Source: Chenopodium formosanum (Eukaryota; Streptophyta; Magnoliopsida; Caryophyllales; Amaranthaceae). From it: a stretch of 64,000 nt of DNA. The stretch lies in contig CM044877.1 of assembly GCA_024500155.1 (NCBI GenBank), positions 22,214,001 through 22,278,000 on the forward strand. The letters run 5' to 3'. The notes below the pieces were generated by a model. The model worked only from the letters and a program-made list of their open reading frames with translations. It was not told where the DNA came from and made no database searches. Made by a program: the position numbers and the translations under genes. Each line of letters opens with the position of its first letter. Position 1 is the stretch's first letter. Below, in pieces: positions 1 through 12,154 of the stretch.

Positions 1-134
1 CACCCAATAATAATTTTGTAACAACAATAATAATTATAATCATAATGACAAGAATCAACCTCTCTATTATTTACAAGAAATACCAACAAAAAAAAAAAAA
101 AAAAAAAAAAGTATTTTTTGAAGTAATTAATAAA
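1..134. other. 3' flank of the zinc-finger gene, AT-rich with a poly-A run
   Basis: This is noncoding AT-rich sequence with an uninterrupted A run at about 88-110. It lies just downstream of the stop codon of the minus-strand zinc-finger gene, so part of it is probably that gene's 3' untranslated region. No other gene is visible. Confidence 0.5.
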
Positions 135-863
135 TCAATGAAGACTAAAAGGGCGAGGCTTCTTAGATGGATGTGGACTTTCAACCTCTTGATCAAAGCA
201 AGCTTGTTTGATAACACCATCAAAGTCAACGGTCAAATGATTATCAGGAAACGCCGGTAAATTCAAATCGAAATCGACACGACTATGTGTCACGGTGGAT
301 GTTGCGGCGGCGCCGTCAGACACGGTGGAGTTCGCAGCGGCGGTAGCGGTTGTGATAGCGGTGGCCGAAACACTTTTATTATTATTATTACTAATCCCAC
401 CTTCATAGTGACACCTTTTGTGACCACCTAAGGCTTGACCACTAGGAAAAGACTTGTTACAAATCGTGCACACGTGCGACTTACCACCGCCGGTAGAGGT
501 GGAGGAAGACGAGGTAGCGGTTGCAGTGGTTGCTATTGTGGTATGTAAACCGTCTACGACAGCCGGTTTCCGGTGACTGGCTTTATGACCGCCTAAAGCT
601 TGGTAAGAAAGAAACTCCTTGTCACATACTCCACACTTGTACGTCACCCTTTGTTGGTGTTGGTGTTGTTGTTGGTGTTGGTATTGTTCCTTTTCTTCGG
701 AGGTGGCGCCGCGAGCGAGCATGACAAGGCAGAGAGCGAGGTACTCCTCCTCGGAAGGCGGGGAGTCGAGGCGAGGCCGCTTGGACCGCTTCTTCTTGGT
801 CATCATGAGATTCTCATCGGATTTCATCGGTGGATTGGACGAGTTGAGCGCCTCAAGAGCCAT
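135..863 (-). CDS. ZAT10: C2H2 zinc-finger transcriptional repressor, ZAT10/STZ type (C1-2i)
   Basis: This intronless gene encodes 242 aa. I chose the ATG at 863 because the protein from there begins MALEAL, as ZAT10-family proteins do; the in-frame extension to 1088 is low-complexity leader without family resemblance. In order it shows a basic nuclear-localisation stretch (KKKRSKRPR, residues 23-31), an L-box around EEEYLALCL (38-52), and two Cys2-His2 fingers with the plant QALGGH core (C77/C80/H93/H97 and C132/C135/H148/H152). An EAR repression motif, DLNLP, lies at 199-203. Family members are nuclear repressors induced by drought, salt, cold and oxidative stress; that role is known of the family, not shown here. 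Ala/Thr/Ser runs and a Gln/His run are simple-repeat expansions. The assignment to ZAT10 rather than the close ZAT6 or AZF paralogues is tentative. Confidence 0.9.
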   Translation of the reverse strand: MALEALNSSNPPMKSDENLMMTKKKRSKRPRLDSPPSEEEYLALCLVMLARGATSEEKEQYQHQQQHQHQQRVTYKCGVCDKEFLSYQALGGHKASHRKPAVVDGLHTTIATTATATSSSSTSTGGGKSHVCTICNKSFPSGQALGGHKRCHYEGGISNNNNKSVSATAITTATAAANSTVSDGAAATSTVTHSRVDFDLNLPAFPDNHLTVDFDGVIKQACFDQEVESPHPSKKPRPFSLH

Positions 864-1010
864 ATATGAACAATCAAGAGAGAAGGAGAGATTGAAATGA
901 ATTTGGTGGAAGTGAAGAGAAAGAGTGAGAGAATGAAATGAGTTTGTGTTGTGTTGTGGTGTGTTGTAGGTAAATAATGTTGTGGTGGGGAAGTAGGGGA
1001 AAGCAAGGGA

Positions 1011-1021
1011 ATATATATATA
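1011..1021 (-). promoter_or_regulatory. TATA box of the zinc-finger gene
   Basis: An alternating AT stretch (TATATATATAT on the minus strand) lies about 150 bp upstream of the chosen ATG at 863. It is followed by a CT-rich leader on the coding strand, as is common in plant core promoters. Confidence 0.5.
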
Positions 1022-1487
1022 GTAATTTGGGAAAAGGGGGGAAAGGAAAGGAAATGAGTTGTTGGAGAAGAGAAGTGAAGTCGGTCAACTAAGAGAGAGT
1101 AGTAGAGGAGTGGGGAAAGAGAGGTGGTGGCTAAGTAGATCAGGCAAATTTTGGACTTTTTCCAGGTCAAATACCCACTTTTACACACTATTTTTATGTT
1201 TTCTTTAATTTTTTCCTACTCCATAATATAATCCTTTTGGATTTTATTTTATATACTTGTATATCGGATTTACTACGTATGTATACCTTGCGTATATCTT
1301 TTTGATTTGCATTAAATTTTTAAGTATCTTTCTATTGTCATAATGAGGTGTATAGTCAGTTAGTCACTATACGGATTAATATTACCCCAATTCAATAAAT
1401 GTACGGAGTATTATTTTAACTTTTTACTGTTAATTACGAGTAATATTTCTAGAAATATTACTATCACTAAATTGTATTATTATATTA

Positions 1488-1575
1488 CCTTCGAATTGTA
1501 TTATATGCAAATTTGGGGTATTATTTGTGAGACATAAAAAATTCTATAGTTGCATATAATACGATCCGGAGGAGG
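1488..1575. mobile_element. Short Stowaway-like MITE (copy 1 of a family)
   Basis: An 88-bp inverted-repeat element is flanked by TA on both sides. The ends pair over about 25 bp with mismatches (left CCTTCGAATTGTATTATATG; right reads CCTCCTCCGGATCGTATTAT on the opposite strand). Its centre shares GGTATTATTTGTGAGACATA with the element at 24357-24441, which has the same layout, so the two are one family. TA duplication and a CCTYC start suggest the Tc1/mariner (Stowaway) type. Confidence 0.6.
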
Positions 1576-4500
1576 TAGTATAAATTTGATTATTATTGTT
1601 GTGTTAATGTTAATTATTTTTTTTAAATAAAAGTAATTAGTTGAAAAACATGTGTTAGTCAAACTTGTGCATCTATTTAGAAATAGAGATAATAAAAACG
1701 AAGTACTAAATGTTTTAGATCTGAAACTATCATATTTATGTAAATATAGTTATAGGAGTAAATATAGTTACACACCTATACCTACATGTTTGTAATTGGA
1801 TTCCTGAATGTGCAGCTTACTCGTTTCAAAGATTATGTGCAGCTTGCAATTAGTCAACAAAAATCAAACAATAAATATATGGAGTACTTTGCGTTGAATA
1901 GTTATTGTTGATACTCGTATATACTTGTCCAATTTATTGTTCTATAGAACCCTCAATTAGAGGATGTCAATATTAAAATCTGACATTGATCAACCTCACA
2001 CATATACGGATATACCTAAAACTACAGAATACTTAGCAAATTAACACTAATTACTTAAGTTGATATTTATGTGTACGAGACTAGTCAATATTACGTTGAT
2101 TACATAATCAAATTTCCTCATTATATAATAGTCAAAATATTATAGTCATAGTTTATTTTTATTTATTTAATTTTTTTTTTGAGGGAATATAGTCATAGTT
2201 TATTGATTTCATGTAGAAATGTTAAAGACAATTAAATCATATGATGTATATTAACAAATGGGATAAAGAATTATAAAATAATACCACTACTAGTACAGTC
2301 CACACTCTCTATATTTTAGTTTCGGGGAAATTGGATCGTGTTTTAGTATTAATTTTTGCATAAATCAACATGTTCGTCTTTATCTTTATAATTTATGGAT
2401 ATTATTAAATTAATACATACTTTAATAGAGATTCATATACATGACCAAGTAAGCGTATGTAAAGATAATCTTGGGAAATATTGAATTGGATCCTAGTATC
2501 AACTTCACTCAAGTACGCCACATTTTTAAGAGTACCGAGTTATTGCCTAACTATTTCATTACTTTTCCATTATTTTAATTTTATTACGTTAAAAAGTTGA
2601 ATATAGCTTGATATACGATAAACATAGTCCGATACTTTGTATCTATGTGCGACGCAAATAAGTGGTCCCATATTTTTATGTGATGCCTTCTACTCCTATC
2701 AATTTTGTTAAAAATAAATTATTAAAGCATGATTTACATACCACCCAAATCCTTATTGTAATAACTAATTAAGTAATCAAGATTTGTTGATCTTACTAAT
2801 AGTAATTGAAATTACGTTTAACAAAATCAAATCCTTTTATTGTAATAATCAAGAATAGGGATGGGATCTTGGTGACAATTAAATTTTAGATAATTGGTAT
2901 ATGAGATTGATATGAGGTAGATATTTAGTTATGCCATAAATTTGGATCTAATATTAACTTGATTTGTAATGTTTAACTTTAGATTTGATTTTGGAATTTG
3001 GGATTGGTAGAATAAGAAAGATATGAGGTTCTCTTCGGGTTTTTTTAAGACAAGAATGCAATGCTAATGAAAGCCAAATAAACTTAAGTCTAACCTTTTT
3101 TTTTTTAAGAACTTATGTCTAACTGGATTGACCTATGTCTGGACAATTAATTTAAACTGGTTTTAAGTCATACCTAAAAGTCCCTACCTAAAACAAGATA
3201 ATTTATGGTATGTTCGGTAATACTGTAGGTTTTTTTTCGAAAGTCATATGATGTTATATATGTGTCATATAATAAATCACTAGTTAGGCAAACATGTTGA
3301 AACCATGACAATTTAGTAAACTGACAGTAAAAAAAAATGAAAACTTTATTTTATTTTATTAATTATTTGGGTTTCAAAAACAAAAAAAAAAAAAATCAAA
3401 AAAAAAAAAAAAAAAACTAGAAACAAATAACACTGAGAAATAGATTCTACAAACCAATAAGATTAACTCTTTACCTAATTCATGTTTTTGGTTGACAATA
3501 GCTTCAAAACTAAGGGTTTGTTCCGATTTACTGAACTGAGTTGAATTGAACTGCACTGAATATTTTATGAGAGAAGGAAATTAGAAACTGAACTGAACTG
3601 AATTAAAAAATAAGCTGAAGAGAAAAGACCCCAATAATGCTATTTCAATTTGCACAAATTTGCAAAAAAAAAAAAAAAAAGAGTATATTTATCTCATATT
3701 TTCATCCCACACTATCTACTTTAATCACATCTATCAGAAAGATGATCGAATCATCGAAAAATTTGTTCAACTTAATTGGTCACTATAGTCCAATTAAGCA
3801 TGATGCAACATCTTCAATAGGGACTTATTTGTTCTTACTATTTTGATAGTGTAGGTTTCTTCCTCGAAAGAAATGTCAAAAAAAAAATATACTCTTAAGT
3901 TAGGCAAATGTACATTATTGTAGATCTTGATGAGTCTAAATACATCCATACAACCATATTGGCTTCTATAGTTCTATATTCTTTATAATATAATTAACTA
4001 AATTAATTATAGTTTTTTCTTTTTATGTATTTAAAAACTAAATTAAATTTTATCCTCTAATTGAAAGTCATATGTCATTTTTAATAGATATCAAAGTGTA
4101 ACAATATCTTATGTGTATATCAAGTTAGTTAAAATCGATCTCCTAGTCAGATTTCAATTCTTCTATGTAAGACAGATCGTAAATTCATCATATTATGCTC
4201 TCTCTTTCATACCATTATTTCATTATATAAACTTTTACGAGAGGGTTATTATAAATTTAAAATAGAAGTTTAATCTAACTCAATATACATATTGTACTTT
4301 GTAGATGAAGTATGACATTAGATTTGAGACGGTATTCTCTCTATTAGCGAATTAATTTGTTTGTATAAAATTAACTGCAAAATATAATTTAACATACAAT
4401 ATGTAAAGAGTAACTAATAAATCATGGAAGTCACAACACGCATGAAAATTTATTGAAATTTAAAGGCACGAATTAAATTAAACGAAGAACTTTTTGTAAA

Positions 4501-5244
4501 ATCTATTAAGGACATAGCAAATTAACCTTTGAGATGAAAGAGATTCGACGAATATTACTACTACGTATTTTTTTATTTTATTTTTTTCAAGGTGGTATAT
4601 CGAATGAAAGGAGAATAAACTCATGCCTAACTAAAACTAAAGAAAATAAACTCCACATAACAATAGTAAGCATGAGCTTGTGTCATGGGTTAGGACGATA
4701 AACGGCATAATTATGAGGAATTAAAGAGGATTTTGATTGAAAAAGATTATGTTGCCACTTCTAATTCATTTCCCATAACAAAATCACATGTTATAGCATT
4801 ACTCTAGTCTCTACTAATCAATTGTGTCCATAATAATAAGGTGCAAAAGATTTTTGTTTGCTACCTTAATATATTTGTGAAGCCAATTAAAAGAGTTTAG
4901 AAGACTTAATTTGGTTTTTACGTCATTAGAACTTACGTCATTGCCTTATTATATATTTCTCACGTTACTTCCTCATTGTTGGACTGTTAGTTATGTAGGG
5001 AATTTGTGGTGAACCGCAATTAGAGGTGGCAAGTTGTTTATTGTATCGAGGTTGATTTGAGTTGGCTTAACTAGATCGAATTATGTTCTAATGATAAGTT
5101 ATTCTATTTGAGTATAAATTAATCGAAATCATGTACCAGTTGGCAATGCAAGTAAAATCATAACAACTTTGGCGATATTAAGTTCATGTTTTTAGCTAGT
5201 CTTGTATGTGGTTGACCACGTACACTGTGTAACCACTTTTAAAA

Positions 5245-5365
5245 CAATAAAGTAATCCCTATAACACTGACCAAGTAACCCCTGTTACACTGACCGAGTA
5301 ACTCTTATAATACAGACGAATTAACCCCTTTAACACTGACCAAGTAACCTCTATTACACTATTGA
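5245..5365 (+). repeat. Degenerate ~23-bp minisatellite, copy A
   Basis: About five imperfect units of the form AGTAACCCCTATAACACTGA follow each other. Related arrays occur at about 6800-6885 (same strand) and 15040-15150 (opposite strand). In all three the array lies near a GGCCAC-containing word. Confidence 0.6.
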
Positions 5366-6320
5366 GGTATTTCATATAATGGATGGCCACACCGTATAGC
5401 CGGACACATATAAGAATTTGTGTCATATTTTAGTTTGGTTTGAGTGATCGGTTTTCCAAAAACATGTACAATGTGTATGTTTAATCTCATAATTTGAATG
5501 CATCTTTGTAAAATGATTGCTTACATATGTTAACCATTTGATCAAAATCATCCTTTAAGTCATGTAGCACATTGTAATTTGTTTCTTATTTATACTTTTT
5601 TTAAAATCTTAAATTTCAATTCTTCCTTCCCCTTTGAGACCCTTCCTAATTTTCCCATCACTTTTAGTGTTATAATAGTCCGACATATATTGATCTTATA
5701 CATAGGGAAATTCTTGATCAAGAAATTTCGATTTAATAAGCTATTATATCTAATTGCCTTAATACATTATTGGACTTTTGTGGTGCTCAAATCTAAGGTT
5801 CATAGTCTACATCCTTTCAAGAGTTATTTTAGTCTTCTTAGAGGATTTGTTCACGAAATATCCTTGTGTTTATCTATTTATTTTACAAGGTACCCTTATA
5901 GCCTGAAAATTGCACCAAACATCGATCCTTGATAGTTGATACTACCAAGCTCATAGAGAAAATATATACTTAATGAGTAACCACTTCACCTAAGATAAGC
6001 TGAAAGCTAGGTAGCTAACCCCTACAGTTAGTTGCACACAATGCATCAATATCAAATATGGGCCTAGGCTGTACCTAAGAGAGGAAATTCACTTCACAAA
6101 ATCATAGAGCAAGGTTTCATCCCAATTATATGACAATAGAAGGAGTATATTTGTACATCCCTCGAGCCTTATTCATTGTTTAACTTTCTCTTCCTTTAAT
6201 AATGTGAAACATCATGCGCTGTTTAGAAAATCTATACATATGCTAATATGGTTCAACATTGTATACAACCACACATATATGGAGTCATGCTAATCCTAAA
6301 GATCAATGTCATTGTTCTAA

Positions 6321-7157
6321 TCTATATTATAATTGTAGAGTCATTTAACGAGAGCCCTTCAAATCCCCAATCCTCAACTCTCATGTATTTGAGAATTTAT
6401 TTATTTATTTTTTTTTTTTAAAGAAAAAATAACTACCAATCCCACTACTTTAATTTTTATTTTTTTTATCATTTTTTTTTAAAAAAATCAATAACTACCC
6501 ATTCACTATTTCTTTTTGTTTTTTATGGCACTACTATTAACATTTCATGTGTGTGTGTTTTTTTTTGTACGTAGTATTACATATCAAAAAAAAAATGTCC
6601 CCAACCCTTCAATTATAGTACTCTAAATCCACAACCCTTCAATTATATGCATTTTTCTAGGGACTACCCTCCAAACATTTTCCATTTCTTTAATCATCAA
6701 AAACAAAAACAAAAAAAATATACAATGCGTTTTTGTGCAATTGGCCTCAGCGAATAACCACTTGCAACAGAACAAAGTATGTAACTGCTACAGCAAGACA
6801 CTAACCCATATGACACTAACTGAGTAACACGAGTAACCCCTATAACACTGAACGGGTAACCTTTATAACTTTGAAAAAGTAAACCCCGTGATAGCATTGT
6901 GTGGCCACCGACATAAAAGATAAGACCATGTTTTTGGAGCTTCTAAGCTTTGCTTAAAATATCATATTTCAGCATAGCACATCAGGTGTCAGCACATTAT
7001 TAATACGATTATTATTAATACTCTATACAACAGAGCTATCAGTCCAAAACCAAACATTATAGCTCAAATCTAAATTACAACATCAAAATCAACTTTCCAC
7101 ATTTTAAATATATTTTTTTCTTATATGTCCCGTGCATTTTGCACGGGTACACTCTAA
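6321..7157 (+). mobile_element. Non-autonomous Helitron (837 bp) with both ends readable
   Basis: The element starts with TCTATATTATAATTG directly after an A and ends with CTAA directly before a T, as expected of Helitron insertion between A and T. Near the 3' end is a perfect 8-bp hairpin, CCCGTGCA (7129-7136) with TGCACGGG (7140-7147), followed by six bases and the terminal CTAA. There is no coding sequence; it carries poly-A/T tracts and one copy of the ~23-bp minisatellite. Confidence 0.75.
6800..6885 (+). repeat. Degenerate ~23-bp minisatellite, copy B, inside the Helitron
   Basis: Three to four imperfect units of GAGTAACCCCTATAACACTG are followed by GTGTGGCCACCG. It is the same family as the arrays near 5.3 kb and 15.1 kb. 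Confidence 0.55.
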
Positions 7158-7899
7158 TTGTATCAAATTATGAGCAATAGTGCTCTTAGGAAAGCGACCT
7201 TGCCAAATAATCACATAGTCACAACACTATTATTCAACTCACATCTTTACCACTAATTCAAACTAAAACCAAAACATTGAACAATGAACATAAACATAAA
7301 CATGTAAAAAGCCAATATCATGTTTATACTATAGTTTAGACCACGAATACAGTTATACAGAAAGCTTAAGAAAGTGTGTAATAAAAAAAAAAGTAGAAAC
7401 AAAGAAATCTCCTAGCAAGAGTAATGTAGTTAACAACTTTGGCAACTTTTAGTATAGTAGTGGTCACTTCACACACTAAACACTTAGCAATACAAACAAA
7501 TTGACACCACAAAAATGAATAAAAAAGGACGCGTGTATAATTAGGCAGGTAGAACAAGTAAGACTAATTTTGCAAGCCACACAAATACAAATACACTCCC
7601 CCCACTTCACTACTTCCCTTTAATATGAATGAATATGAATATGATGATGATATTTGTTTAGGTATCATCTTCTTTTTTTGGTTTTTTTCTATCTTACCCA
7701 CTTTGGTTTTCTATACAATTCTATCCTCCTATGTTTAACATCTGGAAGTTGCTAGAATAAATGCTTCATAGTCCCACACCTTTACATTTCCAAATCTTTC
7801 TAGAAAAATTAATTATAAGTGTGCCGGTTATGTTATTTACTTCCCTTCATTTAAGCTTATTTTAGTTTTGCGTTGTCATAATTTTGATTGTAATAAATA
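7158..7899. other. AT-rich intergenic spacer
   Basis: No gene, RNA or repeat boundary could be recognised here. Open frames on either strand are short and of low complexity. Confidence 0.5.
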
Positions 7900-8186
7900 C
7901 TCCCTTCGTTCTGGATTGATAGTCACTTTTGCCATTTTTGGTGACTCAAAATGTTAGTCACATTTACTTTTTTCAAATACCATTAATATTATTTTTTTAC
8001 CAAAATTCTTTAACATTTGTAAAAATATTTGTGCAAATTTTACTTTCCCATGTACTTTTATTACTTTCTCTCTTTATTTTTTTGCATACCCAATGTAAAT
8101 TTACTTTTTCAATGTACTTTCTTTATTTCTCCTTAATTCCCGTGATTTTTTTAGCAAAAGTGACTATCAATCGGGGACGGAGGGAC
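7900..8186. mobile_element. Stowaway-type MITE (287 bp)
   Basis: Terminal inverted repeats of roughly 35 bp (left CTCCCTTCGTTC..., right ...GGGGACGGAGGGAC) are flanked by the dinucleotide TA. The CTCCCTCCGTCCC-like terminus and TA duplication are diagnostic of Stowaway elements mobilised by Tc1/mariner transposases. Both arms carry the subterminal word TAGTCACTTTTGC. The interior is AT-rich and noncoding. Confidence 0.85.
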
Positions 8187-8245
8187 TACGTAGGATGAGT
8201 TATCGAATAAAAGTTATGATGAAGTTTGTTGAGACTTTTATTATA

Positions 8246-9246
8246 CTAGATTAGGTCTCGTGCCATGCACGGTTAATTTCAGTGTTATTGTCAACAAAAA
8301 GTATGAACTAAATTATCGAAATATTTATTAAAATGAAACATATTCATGAAAAATTCAATTAGCTAAATATGTATTTTAAATTTAAACAGTTGAGCATATG
8401 ATTATTTTTTGTATTTTTATATATGTGGTAATGTAATAGTGTTATTTTTCTTATTAACTAAATGAAAAATTTTAAAGCTATGTACTAACCCTGTGAATAA
8501 ATTTTCTTTTTGCACACAAGTAAGATCACTCTATTATTTCATTCAAATTATCCAACCTAAATTAATATTATTCAAATCATTATTCCAATAACATCTTATT
8601 TCTTATTCAACTTTTCTCCTACTATCAACTCTAATTCAAATATCAATGTATTTGAAATTATATTTTGGTACTATATATACATTATATAATAATTAATAGT
8701 TATCAATCAATAAGTTATACATTTATTTATTGATATTTTTACATAGATATTGATTATAAAGATAAGTTTCTTGACAAAAATAAGTAATAAAAATCTTATG
8801 TTGATAATCTATATGATATTTTTTTTCCTAAAAAAATTATTGTTTATTTATTCTTTCTATAATTAAAAATCTAGATGATAATTAATTTTTTACAATTAAA
8901 GTTACTTACGTTTTTGATAAATTTTTTTCCTCATTTAAACTTTATTTAAAAGATGATCCAAAGAAATAAATAAAAATATATGTAATATATTTTTTAGGAC
9001 ACACCAGGCGATGACACGTGTCATTGCTATGTGTCTTTTAGTATATATTATTGATTAAAAATCTAGATGATAATTAATTTTTTACAATTAAAGTTACTTA
9101 CGTTTTTGATAAATTTTTTTCCTCATTTAAACTTTATTTAAAAGATGATCCAAAGAAATAAATAAAAATATACGTAATATATTTTTTAGGACACACCAGG
9201 CGATGACACGTGTCATTGCTATGTGTCTTTTAGTATATATTATTGA
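8246..9246 (-). mobile_element. Non-autonomous Helitron on the minus strand (about 1.0 kb)
   Basis: On the minus strand the 5' end reads TCAATAATATATACTAAAAG after an A. The 3' end carries a hairpin (stem CGTGC/GCACG, 8259-8271) followed nine bases later by CTAG and then T. These are the Helitron hallmarks. No protein is encoded. The 5'-terminal 192 bp occur twice in tandem, so the inner copy duplicates the element's own 5' end. Confidence 0.65.
8862..9245. repeat. Tandem duplication of a 192-bp unit
   Basis: Copies at 8862-9053 and 9054-9245 are almost identical; I see one difference, near 8983/9175. Each unit carries a perfect 12-bp palindrome TGACACGTGTCA containing a G-box core. Confidence 0.9.
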
Positions 9247-9754
9247 TTATTGATTATTGATGATTATTGTAGAGTTTTTTGTAGAATGTGCATTTGGTCA
9301 ATGTAGAGTCAAAATGATGGCCTGATGATTATGTTAAAGATAAAAGACATGATAATAAAAATTTAAAAAAATTACCTGTTCAAGTTTAGTTTAGTTTTCA
9401 CATATTTGTGTTAACTTTTGTCTTAATTATTCTTATTTTTTCTTGACAATTTATTTATTTGTCTATTGTCAACCTGTTATTGACCAACTATTTGCTATAC
9501 TAGTATTGTGCTTTGATTATCACAACCTGCACCAACCCAACTCAACTTGCCCATAAAGTGCTTGGTAAGTACTCGTAATTGTTGATGCAGTTGATACGCT
9601 TGATAGAATGATATTTTTTAAGCTGTAACTCTCAAAAATACATCCTGTCCACCATTGGTATGAATTGTATAACTTAAGTTTATAATCTTCACAAAAGTAA
9701 AAAAAAAAAAAAAAAAAGGAGTTTAATAACAACATATAGTAATAATCATGGGCA

Positions 9755-9875
9755 AAGGGCCGTGCCGTGCCGCAGTGGGGTCGTGCTGTGCCGTGCCTAA
9801 TTTTGGCACACCCCAACCCACGGTACGACCCACTTGCTTGGCGGGCCGGGCCGTGTCGGGCCGCGGGCTAAATCG
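9755..9875. repeat. GC-rich GGGCCGTGCC repeat, possible hAT-MITE remnant
   Basis: Short words of the type GCCGTGCCGTGCC and GGGCCGGGCCGTG recur in both orientations. Such nucleotide patterns are common in hAT-derived MITEs of plants. I could not identify both termini or a target duplication, so the class is a guess. Confidence 0.35.
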
Positions 9876-10549
9876 TGCCACTTTTTTTTTTTTATTTATT
9901 TATTTTTATTTTTGTAAATAATAAATATAAATAAAAAAATGATATATATTTTTTAGTGCAACTTAATTTTATATAAATAATGTGATTAATTTATGATTAT
10001 GTTAATGTTAATATATTTTGTTTAGAACAACTTTATTTTAATTAAGGTTATATAAACTATTTATCTGATTATGTATAAGTTTATATAAACAAATAAAAAC
10101 AATTTTACTAATTTAACAAAAAACAACAATGCATATAATAAAAAAAAAAATATTACGAGTGCAATAATCCGAAAACACAAAAAATTAAAGAATAACTTAT
10201 TTTATTGGTACGATAAATCGATAATACAAATAATTTATGATAATTAAAAATCGTACAATATTTGGTGAATAACTTCATTTATTATACGGAATACAAAGTT
10301 CGATATTACAAAAATTGTACCATAGGGTATAATGGTTACTATAGTAATTCATATATTGAGTAAGCCAAAGATGAATCCCAACTGCCATTGACTAACTAAA
10401 ACAAATATAGGAGCAACAGTTACACAAGTAGGATATAATGAGGTCACATAGTTGACTTTAATTTATATACCAAGAGACGTTCATACAGTCCATAGTGGAG
10501 GCATTTAAACTGTTTATTGGTGGCTACCAAATTAATTAATTACTCCGTA

Positions 10550-10587
10550 TATTATTATTATTACTATTATTATTATTATTATTATTG
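10550..10587. repeat. ATT trinucleotide microsatellite
   Basis: About 12 consecutive ATT/TTA units with one interruption (ACT). Confidence 0.9.
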
Positions 10588-12154
10588 GAACTTCAATGAT
10601 TCACCGTAATGCCTGGCAAATGGCCATACAATTATTATTAAGCCAAGGCTCATGCTTAAATGTGGGAAGTTATTTTCATTCCAGTTAAGATAGTGTGCTA
10701 GTGTGCTACAACACCTACAACTACAACAAGTTCTTACGTAGTATTTACATTATTATTATACATAAGCACTGCGCGCAACCCTCTTCACTCACGCACACAA
10801 CCGCGGTTTTCTACACCAAGTTGATTGCCACGATACAGAGTTTTTTACTCCACAAGTCACTTTTAATTTTTATGTTTAAAATTTTTTTGTGAGAGAAAAA
10901 TGGTCAAAACGTAAATATTTAAAATTGATCGAAAAAGTGTTTTAAAATTAGTTTTCTTTACGAAACATTGTTGTTGAAAAGAGTTTTAAGAGATTAGGTG
11001 GTTTGATTCTATAGCTATTTATATAAAACTTAACTTGGGTCACATTATGTGATCCATGTCAAGTTTGAGCCTATTTAAAATAATGAACTAGTGCTTTTGC
11101 ATTTTAATACCTTGGTAGGTGATGAATCACATTTATATAGGATTTATAGGCACGTCGCACGTTTATGCTAAGTTTATAGTTGATTTTTAGGTCTTTTAAT
11201 CGCTTTTTAGGTCGTAAATACATAAGTTGTTTGTTTTGTACTTTATTACGCTCCGTCTGTGTTTTTCTTAATATTTCAGGTGATTTGATAGACATTTGGA
11301 CGCTTTCGTAGTGTTTGGAGTTGATTAAGATGATATTTGGATGGAAGTCGATTAATTGAGTTTATAAATCAAATATTCCACGTTCGTGGATGTTGATTTT
11401 GAGATTTATATGCATGAGGAATGAATATAGCATCCACAAGGGTTGTTATGCACTTTTCGGAATTGAATTTGAGTTAGAATCGAAGTTAAACGATGTTTTA
11501 CAAAGTGGCAAAACAGACCTTTGGTCACTCTTTTGATCATAACTTGAGTTCTACAGATTGGATTGAAGCAATTCAAATTGAATTGGAAACTAGACTTGAA
11601 GAGCTTTCCAATAATAGGTCGCACGCCTCAAGAAGCTTCCTAAAACAGAAGTTATATACGTTTGAATCTAAGCAATGCAATCAGCCACCCGCGGGATGTT
11701 GCTGCGCCCCTGTCCCGCGACCACTCGACACCAGCCGTAGCTACTGCCAGCCCGCGGCCACCAGCCGCGCCCGCAGGTTTTGGAGAGCCAAAGCAGCCCA
11801 TGAGGTGCTCGTGTTGTCGACTTTGCTTGCGGTTTTATGCCACGTCATCTTTTATCGTCCAATAATAATTCAACCTATGTAATCTTTATTTTCTTAACTA
11901 TTTTCTTTATTTATTTTTAGATTAGTTTTAAGATAATATAAATACTCAAAGATATTATTTTCCCCTTATGCCTTTTTATGTTTTATATCAGTTTACGTTC
12001 TTTTGGGTTTTCTCTTGAACCCTAGTTTCTCATGGCATCTCCATGGATTCTTCCATGGATGATTCTTTGGTTTATTATTTTAATTCAATGAAGTATTTAT
12101 ACTCCTATTTCTTGCTTTCAATATTTCTTTATTAGATCTAGTTTTTATTATTTA

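Larger units (their letters stand above)
1089..6320. other. AT-rich intergenic sequence without a recognisable gene
   Basis: About 5.2 kb of AT-rich DNA contains only short chance reading frames. It holds a short Stowaway-like element (1488-1575), poly-A/T runs near 3381-3416, and a degenerate minisatellite (5245-5365). The longest open frame (5579-5932, 117 codons) is hydrophobic, low in complexity and resembles nothing I know, so I do not call it a gene. Confidence 0.6.
9247..11299. other. Intergenic sequence without a recognisable gene
   Basis: AT-rich noncoding sequence. It includes a GC-rich segment at about 9755-9875 built from GGGCCGTGCCGTGCC-like words, and an ATT microsatellite at 10550-10587. 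No reading frame resembles a known protein. Confidence 0.5.

Noticed and set aside
5579..5932. 117-codon hydrophobic open frame as a membrane protein
   Set aside because: Phe/Ile/Leu-rich translation is expected from T-rich DNA, and no promoter or homology supports it.
11493..11882. 129-codon open frame as a gene
   Set aside because: It lies in sequence with LTR character, shows no recognisable domain, and its Cys/Pro/Arg-rich end comes from a local GC-rich patch.
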